Shown: positions 32,643-44,355 of the stretch, one piece after another
How the letters are laid out: the number at the start of each line of letters is the position of its first letter
Position numbering within the stretch: position 1 is the first letter of the stretch
NCBI RefSeq assembly: GCF_900199705.1
Contig: NZ_LT904908.1
Location: 674,530 to 738,529, forward strand
Length of the DNA stretch: 64,000 bases
Source: Collinsella provencensis
GTDB lineage: Bacteria; Actinomycetota; Coriobacteriia; Coriobacteriales; Coriobacteriaceae
Reading direction: 5' to 3'
Made by a program: the position numbers and the translations under genes
The notes under the pieces: model-generated
Told to the model about the DNA's origin: nothing
The model's input: only the letters and a program-made list of their open reading frames with translations
Database searches by the model: none

Positions 32643-34307
32643 ATGGCAGCCAACAAGGTAATCAAGAACGCGTACATCTACACCGCAGACGCGCAGCGCA
32701 CCATTGCCGAAGCGGTCGCCCTTGAAAACGGGAAGATCGTCTACGTGGGAACGAATGACGGAGCGGCTACATATATCGACGACGCAACCGAGGTCGTCGA
32801 CGCCGGCGGGCACATGATCATGCCGAGCTTTTTCGAGGGTCACGCGCACTTCACCATGGGCATTTCCGCAACCGTGGGCATCAACCTCGCCGGTTACAAC
32901 ACGACCGAAGAGTACGTGAACGCGTGCCGCGCCTACCTTAACGAGCATCCGGGCCTCACCGCGCTGCGCGGCCAGGGTTATCTCGAGGCGTGCTTCCCCG
33001 GCGTCGGCCCCAACCGCGCCGACCTCGACCTGGTGTCCACCGAGATCCCCATCGTGCTGCAGGCCGAGACGCTCCACTCCCTATGGGCGAACACCGCCGC
33101 CATCAAGCTCGCGGGCGTCACCGCCGACACGCCCGACCCCGCAAACGGCAAGATCGAGCACGGCGAAGCTGGAGAGCCTTCGGGCTGCTTCCGCGAGAGC
33201 GCACAGGACCTCATCCTCAACGCGCTGCCCGACTTCACCGTCGAGCAGTACAAAGAGGGTCTGCTCGCCTACCAGGACATGTGCCATTCCCTTGGCTTCA
33301 CCGGCAGCTACGACCCGTGGCTCTACATCAAGAGCAACGCCGTGCAGGCCATCAAGGAGCTCGGTGAAGAGGGCAAGCTGAGCATGTACCTGCATGGCGC
33401 CTACTGGGCAAATCCCCATCGCGGCGCCGAGCAGGTCGAGGAACTCGTGAACGAGCGCATCATCGGCGACAAGGACTCCCTGGTGCAGATCAACGCCGCA
33501 AAGCTGTTCATGGACGGCGTGCTTGAAAGCCAGACCGCATTCCTGCGCGAGCCCTACGAACTCGCAGCCGGGCGCCCCGAGGGTTGGCGCGGCGACCAGA
33601 TTTGGGATCCCGACAACATGAACGCCGTGGTTGCGGCCATCGACAAGGCCGGCATGGGCATCCACGTGCATTGCGCCGGCGACGCGGCAGTCAAGCAGAC
33701 GCTCGATGCGATCGCCTTCGCACGCGACGAGAACGGCGCACGCGACGCCCGTCACTGCATCACGCACATCTTCCTGCTCGATCCAGACGACATCCCACGC
33801 TTCAAGGACCTCGACGTCGTTGCCATGACCAACTCGTATTGGTTCCAGATCGACGAGACGACGGTCGTCAACGGCACCTATACGGGCGCTGAGCGCATCG
33901 CACATACATTCCCCGAGCAGTGTCTCTTTGCGGGTGGCGTGCGCGTAGCCAATGCCAGTGACTATCCCATCACGGCCATTCCCAATCCGTTCGTGGGAAT
34001 CGAGCTCGGCGTCACGCGCATCGCGCCGGACAACTACCACCCGTGGATCTTCGACTACGATGACCCGAAGTTCCATGAGCCGCTGTGGCCGGAGGAGCGC
34101 GCGAACGTCCTCGACATGATCGACTCCTTCACCATCAACCAGGCGTACGCGAACTTCATCGATGACCGCAGTGGTTCGATTGAGGCTGGCAAGGACGCCG
34201 ACTTCATCATCATCGACCGCAACATCATCGAGGGTGACCCCGAGGACATCGGCATCGCCACTGTGCTCGAAACGATCTTCCAGGGAAAGACGGTCTACGC
34301 GAAGTAG
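32643..34307 (+). CDS. YtcJ-like metal-dependent amidohydrolase (Amidohydro_3)
   Basis: A 554-aa TIM-barrel hydrolase of the YtcJ group. Metal-ligand motifs: GHAH near residue 66 (HxH), the KLFMDGVLES segment near 290 with the lysine position, HVHCAGDAAV near 343, ITHIFLLDPDD near 373, and ASDYPIT near 443 (usually GSDWPV). An N-terminal beta-sandwich strand set (NAYIYTADAQRTIAEAVALE) and the C-terminal GSIEAGKDADFIIID close the fold. AAAGGA precedes the ATG at 32643. It is cotranscribed with the APC permease. Substrate unknown; N-acyl amino acids, ureas or formamides are possible. Confidence 0.88.
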   Translation: MAANKVIKNAYIYTADAQRTIAEAVALENGKIVYVGTNDGAATYIDDATEVVDAGGHMIMPSFFEGHAHFTMGISATVGINLAGYNTTEEYVNACRAYLNEHPGLTALRGQGYLEACFPGVGPNRADLDLVSTEIPIVLQAETLHSLWANTAAIKLAGVTADTPDPANGKIEHGEAGEPSGCFRESAQDLILNALPDFTVEQYKEGLLAYQDMCHSLGFTGSYDPWLYIKSNAVQAIKELGEEGKLSMYLHGAYWANPHRGAEQVEELVNERIIGDKDSLVQINAAKLFMDGVLESQTAFLREPYELAAGRPEGWRGDQIWDPDNMNAVVAAIDKAGMGIHVHCAGDAAVKQTLDAIAFARDENGARDARHCITHIFLLDPDDIPRFKDLDVVAMTNSYWFQIDETTVVNGTYTGAERIAHTFPEQCLFAGGVRVANASDYPITAIPNPFVGIELGVTRIAPDNYHPWIFDYDDPKFHEPLWPEERANVLDMIDSFTINQAYANFIDDRSGSIEAGKDADFIIIDRNIIEGDPEDIGIATVLETIFQGKTVYAK

Positions 34308-34350
34308 CGAAGCGGCTTCCCAACACGGCGCTTTTACCGCCAACGCAACA

Positions 34351-34379
34351 GGGACGCACCCCTCTTGGGATGCGTCCCC
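34351..34379. terminator. Hairpin between convergent amidohydrolase and YitT genes
   Basis: GGGACGCACCCC TCTT GGGATGCGTCCCC: a 12-bp stem with one mismatch and a 4-nt loop, between convergent stops at 34307 and 34384. No long T-run on either side. Its arms (GGGACGC ... GCGTCCC) resemble the hairpin after the rubredoxin gene. Confidence 0.55.
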
Positions 34380-34383
34380 GTCC

Positions 34384-35274
34384 TTACTGGGTCATGGACT
34401 TGAAGCCGTAGCCGATTGCCTCATTCACGTCGGTGATGATGAGCAGTGTATCGGGGTCGTGCTCGTACACGATGGTTTTTACCAGGGGAACCTCGCGGCG
34501 GCTGAACACGAAAAACAGCACCGGGCGTTCCTTCCTGGTCCACGAGCCACGCGCTTCCAGGCGCGTGCATCCGCGGTCCATGGTGTGCAGAATATCGCGC
34601 TCGATGGCCTCGTACTCATCGGAAATGATGAACGCGGCGCGCTGCGTGTTACCGCCGTCGACAACCGCATCGACCACATAGCCCATCAATACCATCGCAA
34701 GCGCCGCATATAAGGCATTGATCAGCGAGAACACGGGGGCGGACGCCGCACATACGGCGACGTCGATCGCCATGACCGTTCCACCCACAGGCAATGAGCT
34801 CTTGCGCGAGATGATCTGGCCGATCGTATCGGACCCGCCGGTGTTGGCGCCGCAACGGAACACGAGACCGTAGCCGATGCCCGAAATGATGCCGCCCCAT
34901 AGCGCGGCGAGCATGATGTCATCGCTGCTCATGGGCAGCACAAAGGGCGCGAACAGGTCGGTGAAAAAACCGAACAACGTGAAGCCCGTAATTGTCTGAA
35001 CGGCGTATTTAACGCCACCGGAGCGCACGACCACCAACAGCAACAGCGCATTCATCACCACGGTCTGAAGACCGACGGGGATGTTCACACCTGAGCGTCT
35101 TCCCAGCTCGGCGATGATGGTGGCAAGACCCGTCAAGCCACCTGCCGCAAGACCGTTGGGAATCATGAACGCATCCGTCGCAAATGCCGCGATGGCACAG
35201 CCCAACATGACGACAGGCAGGTCGTTCATAAAATTAGATTGGATGATGCGATTGATGTCGATACGGTTTGCCAT
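34384..35274 (-). CDS. YitT-family membrane protein (DUF161/DUF2179)
   Basis: A 296-aa integral membrane protein with about five helices (residues 18-210) and a cytoplasmic C-terminal DUF2179 domain. Family residues: FMIPNGLAAGGLTGLATI near 37-55, LRCGANTGGSDTIGQII-type motif (FRCGANTGGSDTIGQI) near 138-155, and VDAVVDGGNTQRAAFIISDEYEAI near 200-225. It begins 9 bp after the prfB stop, so it is probably the last gene of secA-prfB-yitT. Function of the family is not established. Confidence 0.88.
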   Translation of the reverse strand: MANRIDINRIIQSNFMNDLPVVMLGCAIAAFATDAFMIPNGLAAGGLTGLATIIAELGRRSGVNIPVGLQTVVMNALLLLVVVRSGGVKYAVQTITGFTLFGFFTDLFAPFVLPMSSDDIMLAALWGGIISGIGYGLVFRCGANTGGSDTIGQIISRKSSLPVGGTVMAIDVAVCAASAPVFSLINALYAALAMVLMGYVVDAVVDGGNTQRAAFIISDEYEAIERDILHTMDRGCTRLEARGSWTRKERPVLFFVFSRREVPLVKTIVYEHDPDTLLIITDVNEAIGYGFKSMTQ

Positions 35275-35283
35275 GGGTTTTCT

Positions 35284-36437
35284 CTACTCGGCGCTCTGAT
35301 TGGACAAGGTTGTAGGCTCGGCATTGCCGGCAACCCATCGGTGATATCCGATGATGAACGGGTCGAGGTCGCCGTCTTCAAGCACAGATTCGACATTGCC
35401 CGTTTCGACCTCAGTACGCAAATCCTTGACCATCTGATACGGATACAGCACGTAACTGCGAATCTGGTTGCCAAAACCGATGTCGTGCTTGGGTCCGCGA
35501 ATCTCGTCGAGCGCTTCCTCGCGTTTGGCAAGCTCGAGCTCGTAGAGGCGCGCCTTGAGAATCTGCATGCACGCAGCCTTGTTTTGAATCTGGCTACGCT
35601 CGTTTTGGCACGTCACTACGATTCCCGTGGGGATGTGCGTCACACGCACGGCAGAGTCAGTCGTGTTGACGCCCTGGCCACCGGGACCGCTCGCGTGGTA
35701 CACGTCCACGCGGATGTCGTCGGGCGAAACCTCAATCTCTACGGTATCGGGCAGAACGGGAATGACCTCGACGCCGGCAAACGTAGTCTGGCGGCGCTTT
35801 TTGGCGTCCGTGGGAGAAATGCGCACCAAGCGATGCACGCCCGCCTCGGCGCGCAGCATGCCGAAGGCGTCCTTGCCCTCGACGGTAAACGTGGCGCGGT
35901 CGATGCCGATAACCTCGGCAGCGGGGCAATCGTTGATCGTGACCTTCCAACCGCGACGCGCGCAGTACTTCATGTACATCTTGAACAGCATGAAGGTCCA
36001 GTCCTGGGCCTCCAGGCCACCCTGGCCGGGCTTGATGGTCACAATGGCGTCACCGTGATCGAACTCACCGGTAAACCAGCTCGAGAGCTCCATCTCGTCG
36101 ATGACGCGCGTGAGGTCGGTAACTGCCGTCGCGGCTTCGGCCACGAACTCAGCGCCGTCCTCCCCCATCTCAGCCGCGAGCTCAAGCGCCGTACGCGCAT
36201 CGGAAATGCGCTCATGGGCGCCGTCCACAGACGTCACATCGTTTTTCGCCTGCGCAAGCTCAGCCATGACGGCGCGAGCGGCATCGGCGTCGTCCCAAAA
36301 CGCAGGATCGGCGCTCTCGGCCTCAAGCTGCGAAACGCGTCCGCGAAGCTCATCGATATGCAGGTATGACTCGACCTCGCCCAAGCGTGCCTCAAGCGCG
36401 TCGAGCTCGGCGAGCGTCGAAGTGGACTCGTCGGCCA

Positions 36438-36438
<1 letters not shown>
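35284..36438 (-). CDS. prfB: Peptide chain release factor 2, with SPT in place of SPF
   Basis: Terminates translation at UAA and UGA. 384 aa. The catalytic loop is ASGPGGQGVNTTDSAVR, the actinobacterial RF2 form, near residue 240. In the codon-reading loop the family's Ser-Pro-Phe is replaced by Ser-Pro-Thr (VRISPTDAKKRRQTTF, near residue 190; codons TCT CCC ACG at about 35812-35820). The reading frame is continuous from the ATG at 36438, so the +1 programmed frameshift found in many prfB genes is absent. The ATG overlaps the secA stop (TAATG). That the gene product is RF2 rather than RF1 follows from the SPx loop, the N-terminal helical domain and the secA context. Confidence 0.95.
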
Positions 36439-39392
<2,954 letters not shown>

Positions 39393-39520
39393 AGCAGGTT
39401 CTTTCTCTTCCGGCGCATCGCCCGCGCGTGACGGAGCACTTCTGCGAACGGTGCGCGACACAGTTGCTGATAACTCTAATCAAACAAGTACGCCGCGGTG
39501 CGCAGGTTATGTGGACACAC

Positions 39521-39554
39521 AAAACGACCCCGCATCAAGGTTGATACGGGGTCG
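39521..39554 (-). terminator. Intrinsic terminator after rpmE
   Basis: On the minus strand CGACCCCGTATCAA / TTGATGCGGGGTCG forms a long stem with one mismatch and a short central loop (39525-39554), followed by TTTTGTGTG. It lies about 30 bp beyond the rpmE stop and separates rpmE from secA. Confidence 0.85.
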
Positions 39555-39584
39555 CATGTCGCTCGTATGTGTGCGAATGAGGGC

Positions 39585-40031
39585 TTACTCGGCGTCCTCG
39601 GCAACGGGCTCCTCGGCAGGGGCCTCAGCGGCCTCGGCAGCGGGCTCCTCAGCGGGGGCCTCGGCGGCCTTCTTGGCAGCCTCGGCAGCAGCCTTCTTCT
39701 CGTACTCAGCGGCACGCTTGGCCTTCTCGGCAGCCTTAGCCTCGCGAGCGGCGGCCTTCTTGGCAGCCTCCTCCTCGGCAGCGGCCTGCTTGGCGGCCTT
39801 CTTGGCGGCCTCGCGCTCGAGAGCGGCCTGAGCGGCGCCACCGAACTTGTCGGCAAAGCGCTGGACGCGTCCGCCGGTGTCAACGAACTTCTGCTGACCG
39901 GTGTAGAACGGGTGGCACTCGTTGCAAAGCTCGACCTGGATCTCAGGCTTGGTGGAGCGGGTCACAAACGTGTTGCCGCAGCTGCAGCGAACCGTGCACT
40001 CCACATACTCGGGATGGATGCCAGACTTCAT
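39585..40031 (-). CDS. rpmE: 50S ribosomal protein L31 with long charged C-terminal tail
   Basis: The first about 65 residues are a normal zinc-type L31: [18 protein letters not shown], and [31 protein letters not shown], with four zinc cysteines or ligands. The remaining about 80 residues are Ala/Lys/Glu-rich, predicted helical and then strongly acidic ([18 protein letters not shown]). Typical L31 is 65-80 aa; this is 148. L17 in this window has a similar tail. The ATG at 40031 follows AGGAG. Two tandem hairpins precede it (40059-40104) and may be a regulatory leader. Confidence 0.95.
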   Translation of the reverse strand: MKSGIHPEYVECTVRCSCGNTFVTRSTKPEIQVELCNECHPFYTGQQKFVDTGGRVQRFADKFGGAAQAALEREAAKKAAKQAAAEEEAAKKAAAREAKAAEKAKRAAEYEKKAAAEAAKKAAEAPAEEPAAEAAEAPAEEPVAEDAE

Positions 40032-40058
40032 GGCAGGGCTCCTCTTCTCAATCGCGCC

Positions 40059-40104
40059 CTGGTTTCCGACCAGAGCAAAGGGTGACTTGGTTTCCGACCA
40101 AGTC
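40059..40104 (-). ncRNA. Putative rpmE 5' leader: two tandem hairpins with identical loops
   Basis: Read on the minus strand: GACTTGGT-CGGAA-ACCAAGTC (40104-40084), 10 spacer bases, then CTGGT-CGGAA-ACCAG (40073-40059), about 15 nt before the ribosome-binding site of rpmE. Both loops are CGGAA and both stems end in GGT/ACC, so a protein could recognise the pair. L31 leaders with autoregulatory structure have been reported in several bacterial lineages, to my recollection; whether this is one of them needs a covariance-model scan. Confidence 0.55.
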
Positions 40105-40197
40105 AAAATAGCTTAACAATGCTACCACAGGGCGTGGCCGTGCGCCCATCCGCGTCCACGCACGCACGAACTGCACACAGAAAACCAAGAGGTGCGT

Positions 40198-41622
40198 TTA
40201 CGCGCGCTCGGACAGCGGCACGTACACGCCGGGCTCCATCACGGCGCGATACGCCGGACGGATGATGCGGTGCGAGCAGATGAGCTCCTCCATGCGGTGT
40301 GCCGCCCAACCGGCCGTGCGCGCCACGGCGAACATGGGCGTGAACATGGACTCGGGAATGCCGAGCATCTTGTAGATGAATCCCGTATACAGGTCGATGT
40401 TGGCGCACATGGGCTTGGTGGTGCCGCGCACATCGCGCATGACCTGAGGGGCAAGATTCTCGACACGCTCAATCAGAGCGAACTCATCGCCCATACCCTT
40501 CGCCTCGGCAAGACCGCGGGCATAGCGCTTGCACAGCACGGCGCGCGGGTCGGACAACGTGTACACGGCGTGCCCCATGCCATAAATGAGGCCCGATCCG
40601 TCAAACGCCTCGCGACGCAAGATCTTTTCGAGATACGCCGCGACCTCGTCTTCGTTTTCCCAATTGGCAACATGCTCGCGAATATCCTCGTGCATGCTTG
40701 TGACCTTGGCGTTGGCGCCGCCGTGGCGCGGCCCCTTGAGCGAGCCGATGGCGGCGGCGTACGCCGAGTAGGCATCGGTGCCCGAACTCGACAGCACGCG
40801 GCAGGCAAACGTCGAATTATTACCGCCGCCGTGCTCGGCATGGAGCATGAGCATCACGTCGAGGAGCATGGCCTCCTCGTGCGTGAAGCCCTCCTCCCCG
40901 CGCAGGATCTGCAGGATCGCCTCGGCCGTGGAGAGCTCGGGATCGGGGACGGGCGTGGGAGCGCGCGTACCCTGCACCTGCGCGCTGTGGAACGTGTGCG
41001 CAAACGACGCGATACGCGGCAAGCGCGAGAGCAGCGAGATTGCCACATCGACCTCGTGCTCGGGCGTGGTCGAATCGGGCTCAGCGTCGAAGGCGTACAG
41101 CAGCAGCACGGCGCGCTGCAAAACGTTCATGATGGAAGGACTCACCGTGGTGATGGGGAACTGGCGTACAAAGTCGCCGGACAGATTGCGGAATGCGCCC
41201 AAACGCTCACGGAAATCCGCAAGCTCGTCGGCCGTGGGCAGCTCGCCGGTAATGAGCAGGTAGGCGACCTCCTCGTACCCAAAGCGGTCCTCTGCCTGGG
41301 CGTTCGTGATGAGATCTTCGATGTCATACCCGCGCAGGTACAGATGGCCCTCATCGGGCACGATGTTGCCATCGACCTTGCGATAACCATGCACGTCGGC
41401 GATGCGCGTCAAGCCGGCAACCACGCCCGAGCCATCGGCATTACGCAGACCACGCTTGACGTCGTGCCGAATAAACAGCTCGTCGTCATATTCCTCGGAG
41501 GGAATATCGTTGTACAGGCGTTCGGCGCGCTCATCCATATGGCGACTAGCATCGTAGTCCAGCACCAAGCGGCTCAAGTGGTCGTCGAATCGATAGTAGA
41601 TGTGATGGGCATCGTATGCCAT
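40198..41622 (-). CDS. gltA: Citrate synthase
   Basis: Condenses oxaloacetate and acetyl-CoA. 474 aa, a single citrate synthase domain. Active-site motifs: HAEHGGGNNSTFACRVLSS near 275 with the first catalytic His, GPRHGGANAKVTSMH near 310, GMGHAVYTLSDPRA near 357 (second His), and the aspartate region NIDLYTGFIYKMLGIP near 415. It resembles the longer citrate synthases of anaerobic Actinobacteria and Clostridia. AAGGGA precedes the ATG at 41622. In an anaerobe it probably feeds glutamate synthesis rather than a full TCA cycle. The ACT-domain gene lies upstream. Confidence 0.95.
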   Translation of the reverse strand: MAYDAHHIYYRFDDHLSRLVLDYDASRHMDERAERLYNDIPSEEYDDELFIRHDVKRGLRNADGSGVVAGLTRIADVHGYRKVDGNIVPDEGHLYLRGYDIEDLITNAQAEDRFGYEEVAYLLITGELPTADELADFRERLGAFRNLSGDFVRQFPITTVSPSIMNVLQRAVLLLYAFDAEPDSTTPEHEVDVAISLLSRLPRIASFAHTFHSAQVQGTRAPTPVPDPELSTAEAILQILRGEEGFTHEEAMLLDVMLMLHAEHGGGNNSTFACRVLSSSGTDAYSAYAAAIGSLKGPRHGGANAKVTSMHEDIREHVANWENEDEVAAYLEKILRREAFDGSGLIYGMGHAVYTLSDPRAVLCKRYARGLAEAKGMGDEFALIERVENLAPQVMRDVRGTTKPMCANIDLYTGFIYKMLGIPESMFTPMFAVARTAGWAAHRMEELICSHRIIRPAYRAVMEPGVYVPLSERA

Positions 41623-41726
41623 GTCGGTTCCCTTCCGTGCGGTATGCAAAGCGCCCCGACGCCGTGCTGTGACCTCGCACAACGGCGGAGCGCTCGTCTG
41701 CTGCGGCAGTGCGCCTGGGGTTGCGT

Positions 41727-42014
41727 CTAGAGTCGGTACATGAATTGGAATACGTCCTCGCGCTGGACTTCACAAGTCACGCCCAAGCGCTCCCCCTCGG
41801 CGACAAGCGCCTCTTGGAGCTGCGCAAAGTCGATGGTGGCGGCCGAAATATCCGCCAGCAGCGTCATCGTGAAGATGTCTTCGATGATGCTTTGCGTAAT
41901 GTCTCGAATGTCAACGTTTGCATCGGAAAGCACATTCGTCACACCAGCGACGATGCCGGGGCGGTTCTTTCCCAGTACGGTAATCACGATGCGGTTCGCG
42001 GAAGTCTCGGCCAT
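41727..42014 (-). CDS. ACT-domain protein (UPF0237 type)
   Basis: A 95-aa stand-alone ACT domain. It starts IVITVLGKNRPGIVAGVTNVL and contains DANVDIRDITQSIIEDIFTMTLLADI, typical of the small ACT proteins thought to sense amino acids. A duplicated strand set at the C-terminus (RLGVTCEVQREDVFQFMYRL) completes the ferredoxin-like fold. The ATG at 42014 follows AAAGGA. It is immediately upstream of gltA on the same strand (104-bp gap). In many anaerobes this family precedes a PFL-like or DUF711 gene, which is not seen here. Confidence 0.9.
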   Translation of the reverse strand: MAETSANRIVITVLGKNRPGIVAGVTNVLSDANVDIRDITQSIIEDIFTMTLLADISAATIDFAQLQEALVAEGERLGVTCEVQREDVFQFMYRL

Positions 42015-42177
42015 AAGGCGTCCTTTCGTTGGGGCGCATGGAGTAGGAGAAGGCAGGCATCTCGACGCAGGCGTGCCCCTCACTCCATTTCGGTGCAGTG
42101 TTTCCATTCTATATGGTTATAACCCCTCCGTGCGCACGATTCACAACCGTTACACGGACGAAAACACTGTGCCTGTC

Positions 42178-42212
42178 AAAACGAACGCCGCGATGCGAGG
42201 TGCACCGCGGCG
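42178..42212 (-). terminator. Terminator after adenine deaminase gene
   Basis: Minus-strand CGCCGCGGTGC / GCATCGCGGCG stem (42186-42212, one wobble pair) with a 5-nt loop, followed by TTCGTTTTG. It lies about 40 bp past the stop at 42252. Confidence 0.75.
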
Positions 42213-42251
42213 TGTGTCGTCGAGCTATCTGCCGAACCGTTGCCTTTGAGC

Positions 42252-44105
42252 CTACTTCACAAAGCTGAACGTCGTAACGTCGAACATGCCCTCCGGGCGA
42301 ATGCGCAGCGTCGGGATAACGGGAAGCGGCAGGAAGATCATGCCCATGATCGGATCGAGCGGCGGCTGGATGCCGGCGTCGCGAGCTTCGGTCATAAAGA
42401 GGTCGTGCTGTGCGGCGACTTCCTCCGCCGTACCATCGCTCATCAAACCGCCCAGCGGCAGGTCGATCTTTGCGGTGACCTCACCGTTGTGCACAAGCAC
42501 GAAGCCGCCCTGGCCCACAGCCTGCACCGCCGTGAACATGTCCTCGGGATTGTCGCCCACCACGCAGATGTTGTGCGAGTCGTGGCCGATGGTCGATGCA
42601 ATCGCGCCGTTCTCAATGGTAAAGCCGCGCACCCAGCCTTGACCGATGTGTTTGCCGGCAAGGCCCGTTCCCGCAGCACCCGCGCCATCCGCACCGGCAG
42701 CCTGAGCGGCGACACCGCGACCATAGCGTTCGACGAGCATGATGCGACGCAAGCCCTCACTCGTATCGGGACGTGCGATGCCCGTCACGGCCAAACCGGG
42801 GATGACGTCAATGACCGCCTCGCCCGCCTCAAACGGATAGGAGAACACGTCGAGCGAGAGCTCGGGCATCTGCACCGAACCGTGCAGCTTTGCCTCGAGC
42901 TCAACGACACGCGGAGATGCCGGGGCGATCTCTCCCACAAAGGTGCCGTCCTGTGCGACGAGCGCACCCGCCGCATACACGCAATGCGGCGCGGATGCAA
43001 AGGTGAGGTCGTCGAGAAGCAGAAGGTCGGCGCGCTTGCCCGGAGCAACTGCGCCGCGACGCTCGAGCGGGTCGCGATACCCATGGTCGAAACCGAAGAC
43101 GTCAGCCGCGGAAAGCGTCGCCATGGAGATGGCGACCACCGGATCGATGCCCGCCTCGACGGCCATGCGACACGCGTTGTCAATCATGCCGATGCGCAGG
43201 GCGTCGGACGGTGCACGGTCGTCCGTGGCAAAGCAGCAGCGACGCGCCAGCGCCGGGTTCTCCACGATGATGGGCGCGAGCTGTGCCAGATCGTGGCTGC
43301 ACGTACCCTCGCGCAGCATGGTGTACATACCGCGCGACAGCTTGTCGAGCGCCTCGTCGGCACGCGTGTTCTCGTGATCGGCGATTATGCCTGCAGCCGT
43401 ATAGGCGTTGAGGTCCTTGCCCGCAGCGAGCGGAGCGTGCCCGTCAACCTGTCCGGACACCGTGCGGCCTGCCACATCGATACGCGAGCACGTCTCCTCA
43501 TCGGCGAAATAAACGCCCGGGAGGTTCATCATCTCGCCCAAACCGAAAATATCGCCGGGGTGCTCATCCATAAATGCATGCATGTCGGCGGCCGAAATAA
43601 CCGCACCCGCCTGCTCGTCGGGAAGCGCCGGAACGCAGGACGGCATCATGAACTTGATGCTGCCCGGCGTACGGCGAGCGTCCTCGATCATGAACTCGAG
43701 ACCGGCAAGACCGCACACGTTGGCGATCTCGTGACTGTCGGCGATAGCCGTGGTCGTACCGCGAGCAAGCGCCATGCGTGCATACTCCGCGGGGCGGATG
43801 TTCGAGCTCTCGATGTGCAGGTGCCCATCGATGAAGCCCGGGGCGAGGTAGCGGCCCTCACCGTCGATGACCTGATCTGCATCCCATGCGGGAACGGATG
43901 CATCCTCGCAGTCGCGACCCTCGAACAACACGGCGGCGATGCATCCGTTCTTGACGGCAACCTGTCCGCGTGCCACACGAAGCTGATACACGTCGACGAT
44001 CTGCACGTTCACGAACACCGCGTCCGCGCGCGCACGACCCTCGGCAACGTCAATCAGCTCTCGCATTGCCTGCACCGTATCCATCGAAGTCTCTTTTCCC
44101 ATCAT
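42252..44105 (-). CDS. ade: Adenine deaminase
   Basis: Metal-dependent deaminase converting adenine to hypoxanthine and ammonia in purine salvage. 617 aa, as in the bacterial Ade/AdeC family. Motifs: LAPGFIDGHLHIESS near 90-103 (HxH metal site), ADSHEIANVCG near 122, MMPSCVPAL near 155, VDGHAPLAAG near 223, FATDDRAP near 293, and the C-terminal beta domain with IGHDSHNICVVGDN near 515 and GGLMSD near 560. A Gly/Ala insertion (AAGADGAGAAGTGLAG near 490) is unusual. AAAGGGG precedes the ATG at 44105. Confidence 0.95.
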   Translation of the reverse strand: MMGKETSMDTVQAMRELIDVAEGRARADAVFVNVQIVDVYQLRVARGQVAVKNGCIAAVLFEGRDCEDASVPAWDADQVIDGEGRYLAPGFIDGHLHIESSNIRPAEYARMALARGTTTAIADSHEIANVCGLAGLEFMIEDARRTPGSIKFMMPSCVPALPDEQAGAVISAADMHAFMDEHPGDIFGLGEMMNLPGVYFADEETCSRIDVAGRTVSGQVDGHAPLAAGKDLNAYTAAGIIADHENTRADEALDKLSRGMYTMLREGTCSHDLAQLAPIIVENPALARRCCFATDDRAPSDALRIGMIDNACRMAVEAGIDPVVAISMATLSAADVFGFDHGYRDPLERRGAVAPGKRADLLLLDDLTFASAPHCVYAAGALVAQDGTFVGEIAPASPRVVELEAKLHGSVQMPELSLDVFSYPFEAGEAVIDVIPGLAVTGIARPDTSEGLRRIMLVERYGRGVAAQAAGADGAGAAGTGLAGKHIGQGWVRGFTIENGAIASTIGHDSHNICVVGDNPEDMFTAVQAVGQGGFVLVHNGEVTAKIDLPLGGLMSDGTAEEVAAQHDLFMTEARDAGIQPPLDPIMGMIFLPLPVIPTLRIRPEGMFDVTTFSFVK

Positions 44106-44186
44106 GCGCCCCTTTCATCAGGCCCGATTCCGCTCTATCGTACCCACGTTTTTCCGCAGCTATCAGACGCTCCACACAACGACATG

Positions 44187-44220
44187 AAAACGCCCAGCTG
44201 GCGTTTCTGCCAACTGGGCG
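44187..44220 (-). terminator. Intrinsic terminator after tyrS
   Basis: Minus-strand CGCCCAGTTGGC / GCCAGCTGGGCG, a 12-bp stem with one wobble pair and loop AGAAAC (44191-44220), followed by TTTTC. It is placed after the tyrS stop (44356), beyond a nested palindrome at 44247-44316. Confidence 0.85.
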
Positions 44221-44246
44221 TCAACTAAATCGAAGTCAGACCCATC

Positions 44247-44316
44247 GAATTCCGTTGGTTTTTCGGCATTTCATGCCTCGAAACGAGGCCATTCTTCCGG
44301 GGAAGCAACGGAATTC
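44247..44316. repeat. Nested palindrome between tyrS and adenine deaminase
   Basis: Outer arms GAATTCCGTTG (44247-44257) and CAACGGAATTC (44306-44316) are exact reverse complements. Inside, GCCTCG / CGAGGC (44275-44280, 44284-44289) forms a second stem with a 3-nt loop. It would fold as a two-stage hairpin in RNA or a cruciform in DNA. It lies between the tyrS stop and its terminator. No function can be assigned. Confidence 0.65.
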
Positions 44317-44355
44317 TCAAAGGAAAGAGAGCGCGTGAACGCGAACGCGCAAGCG

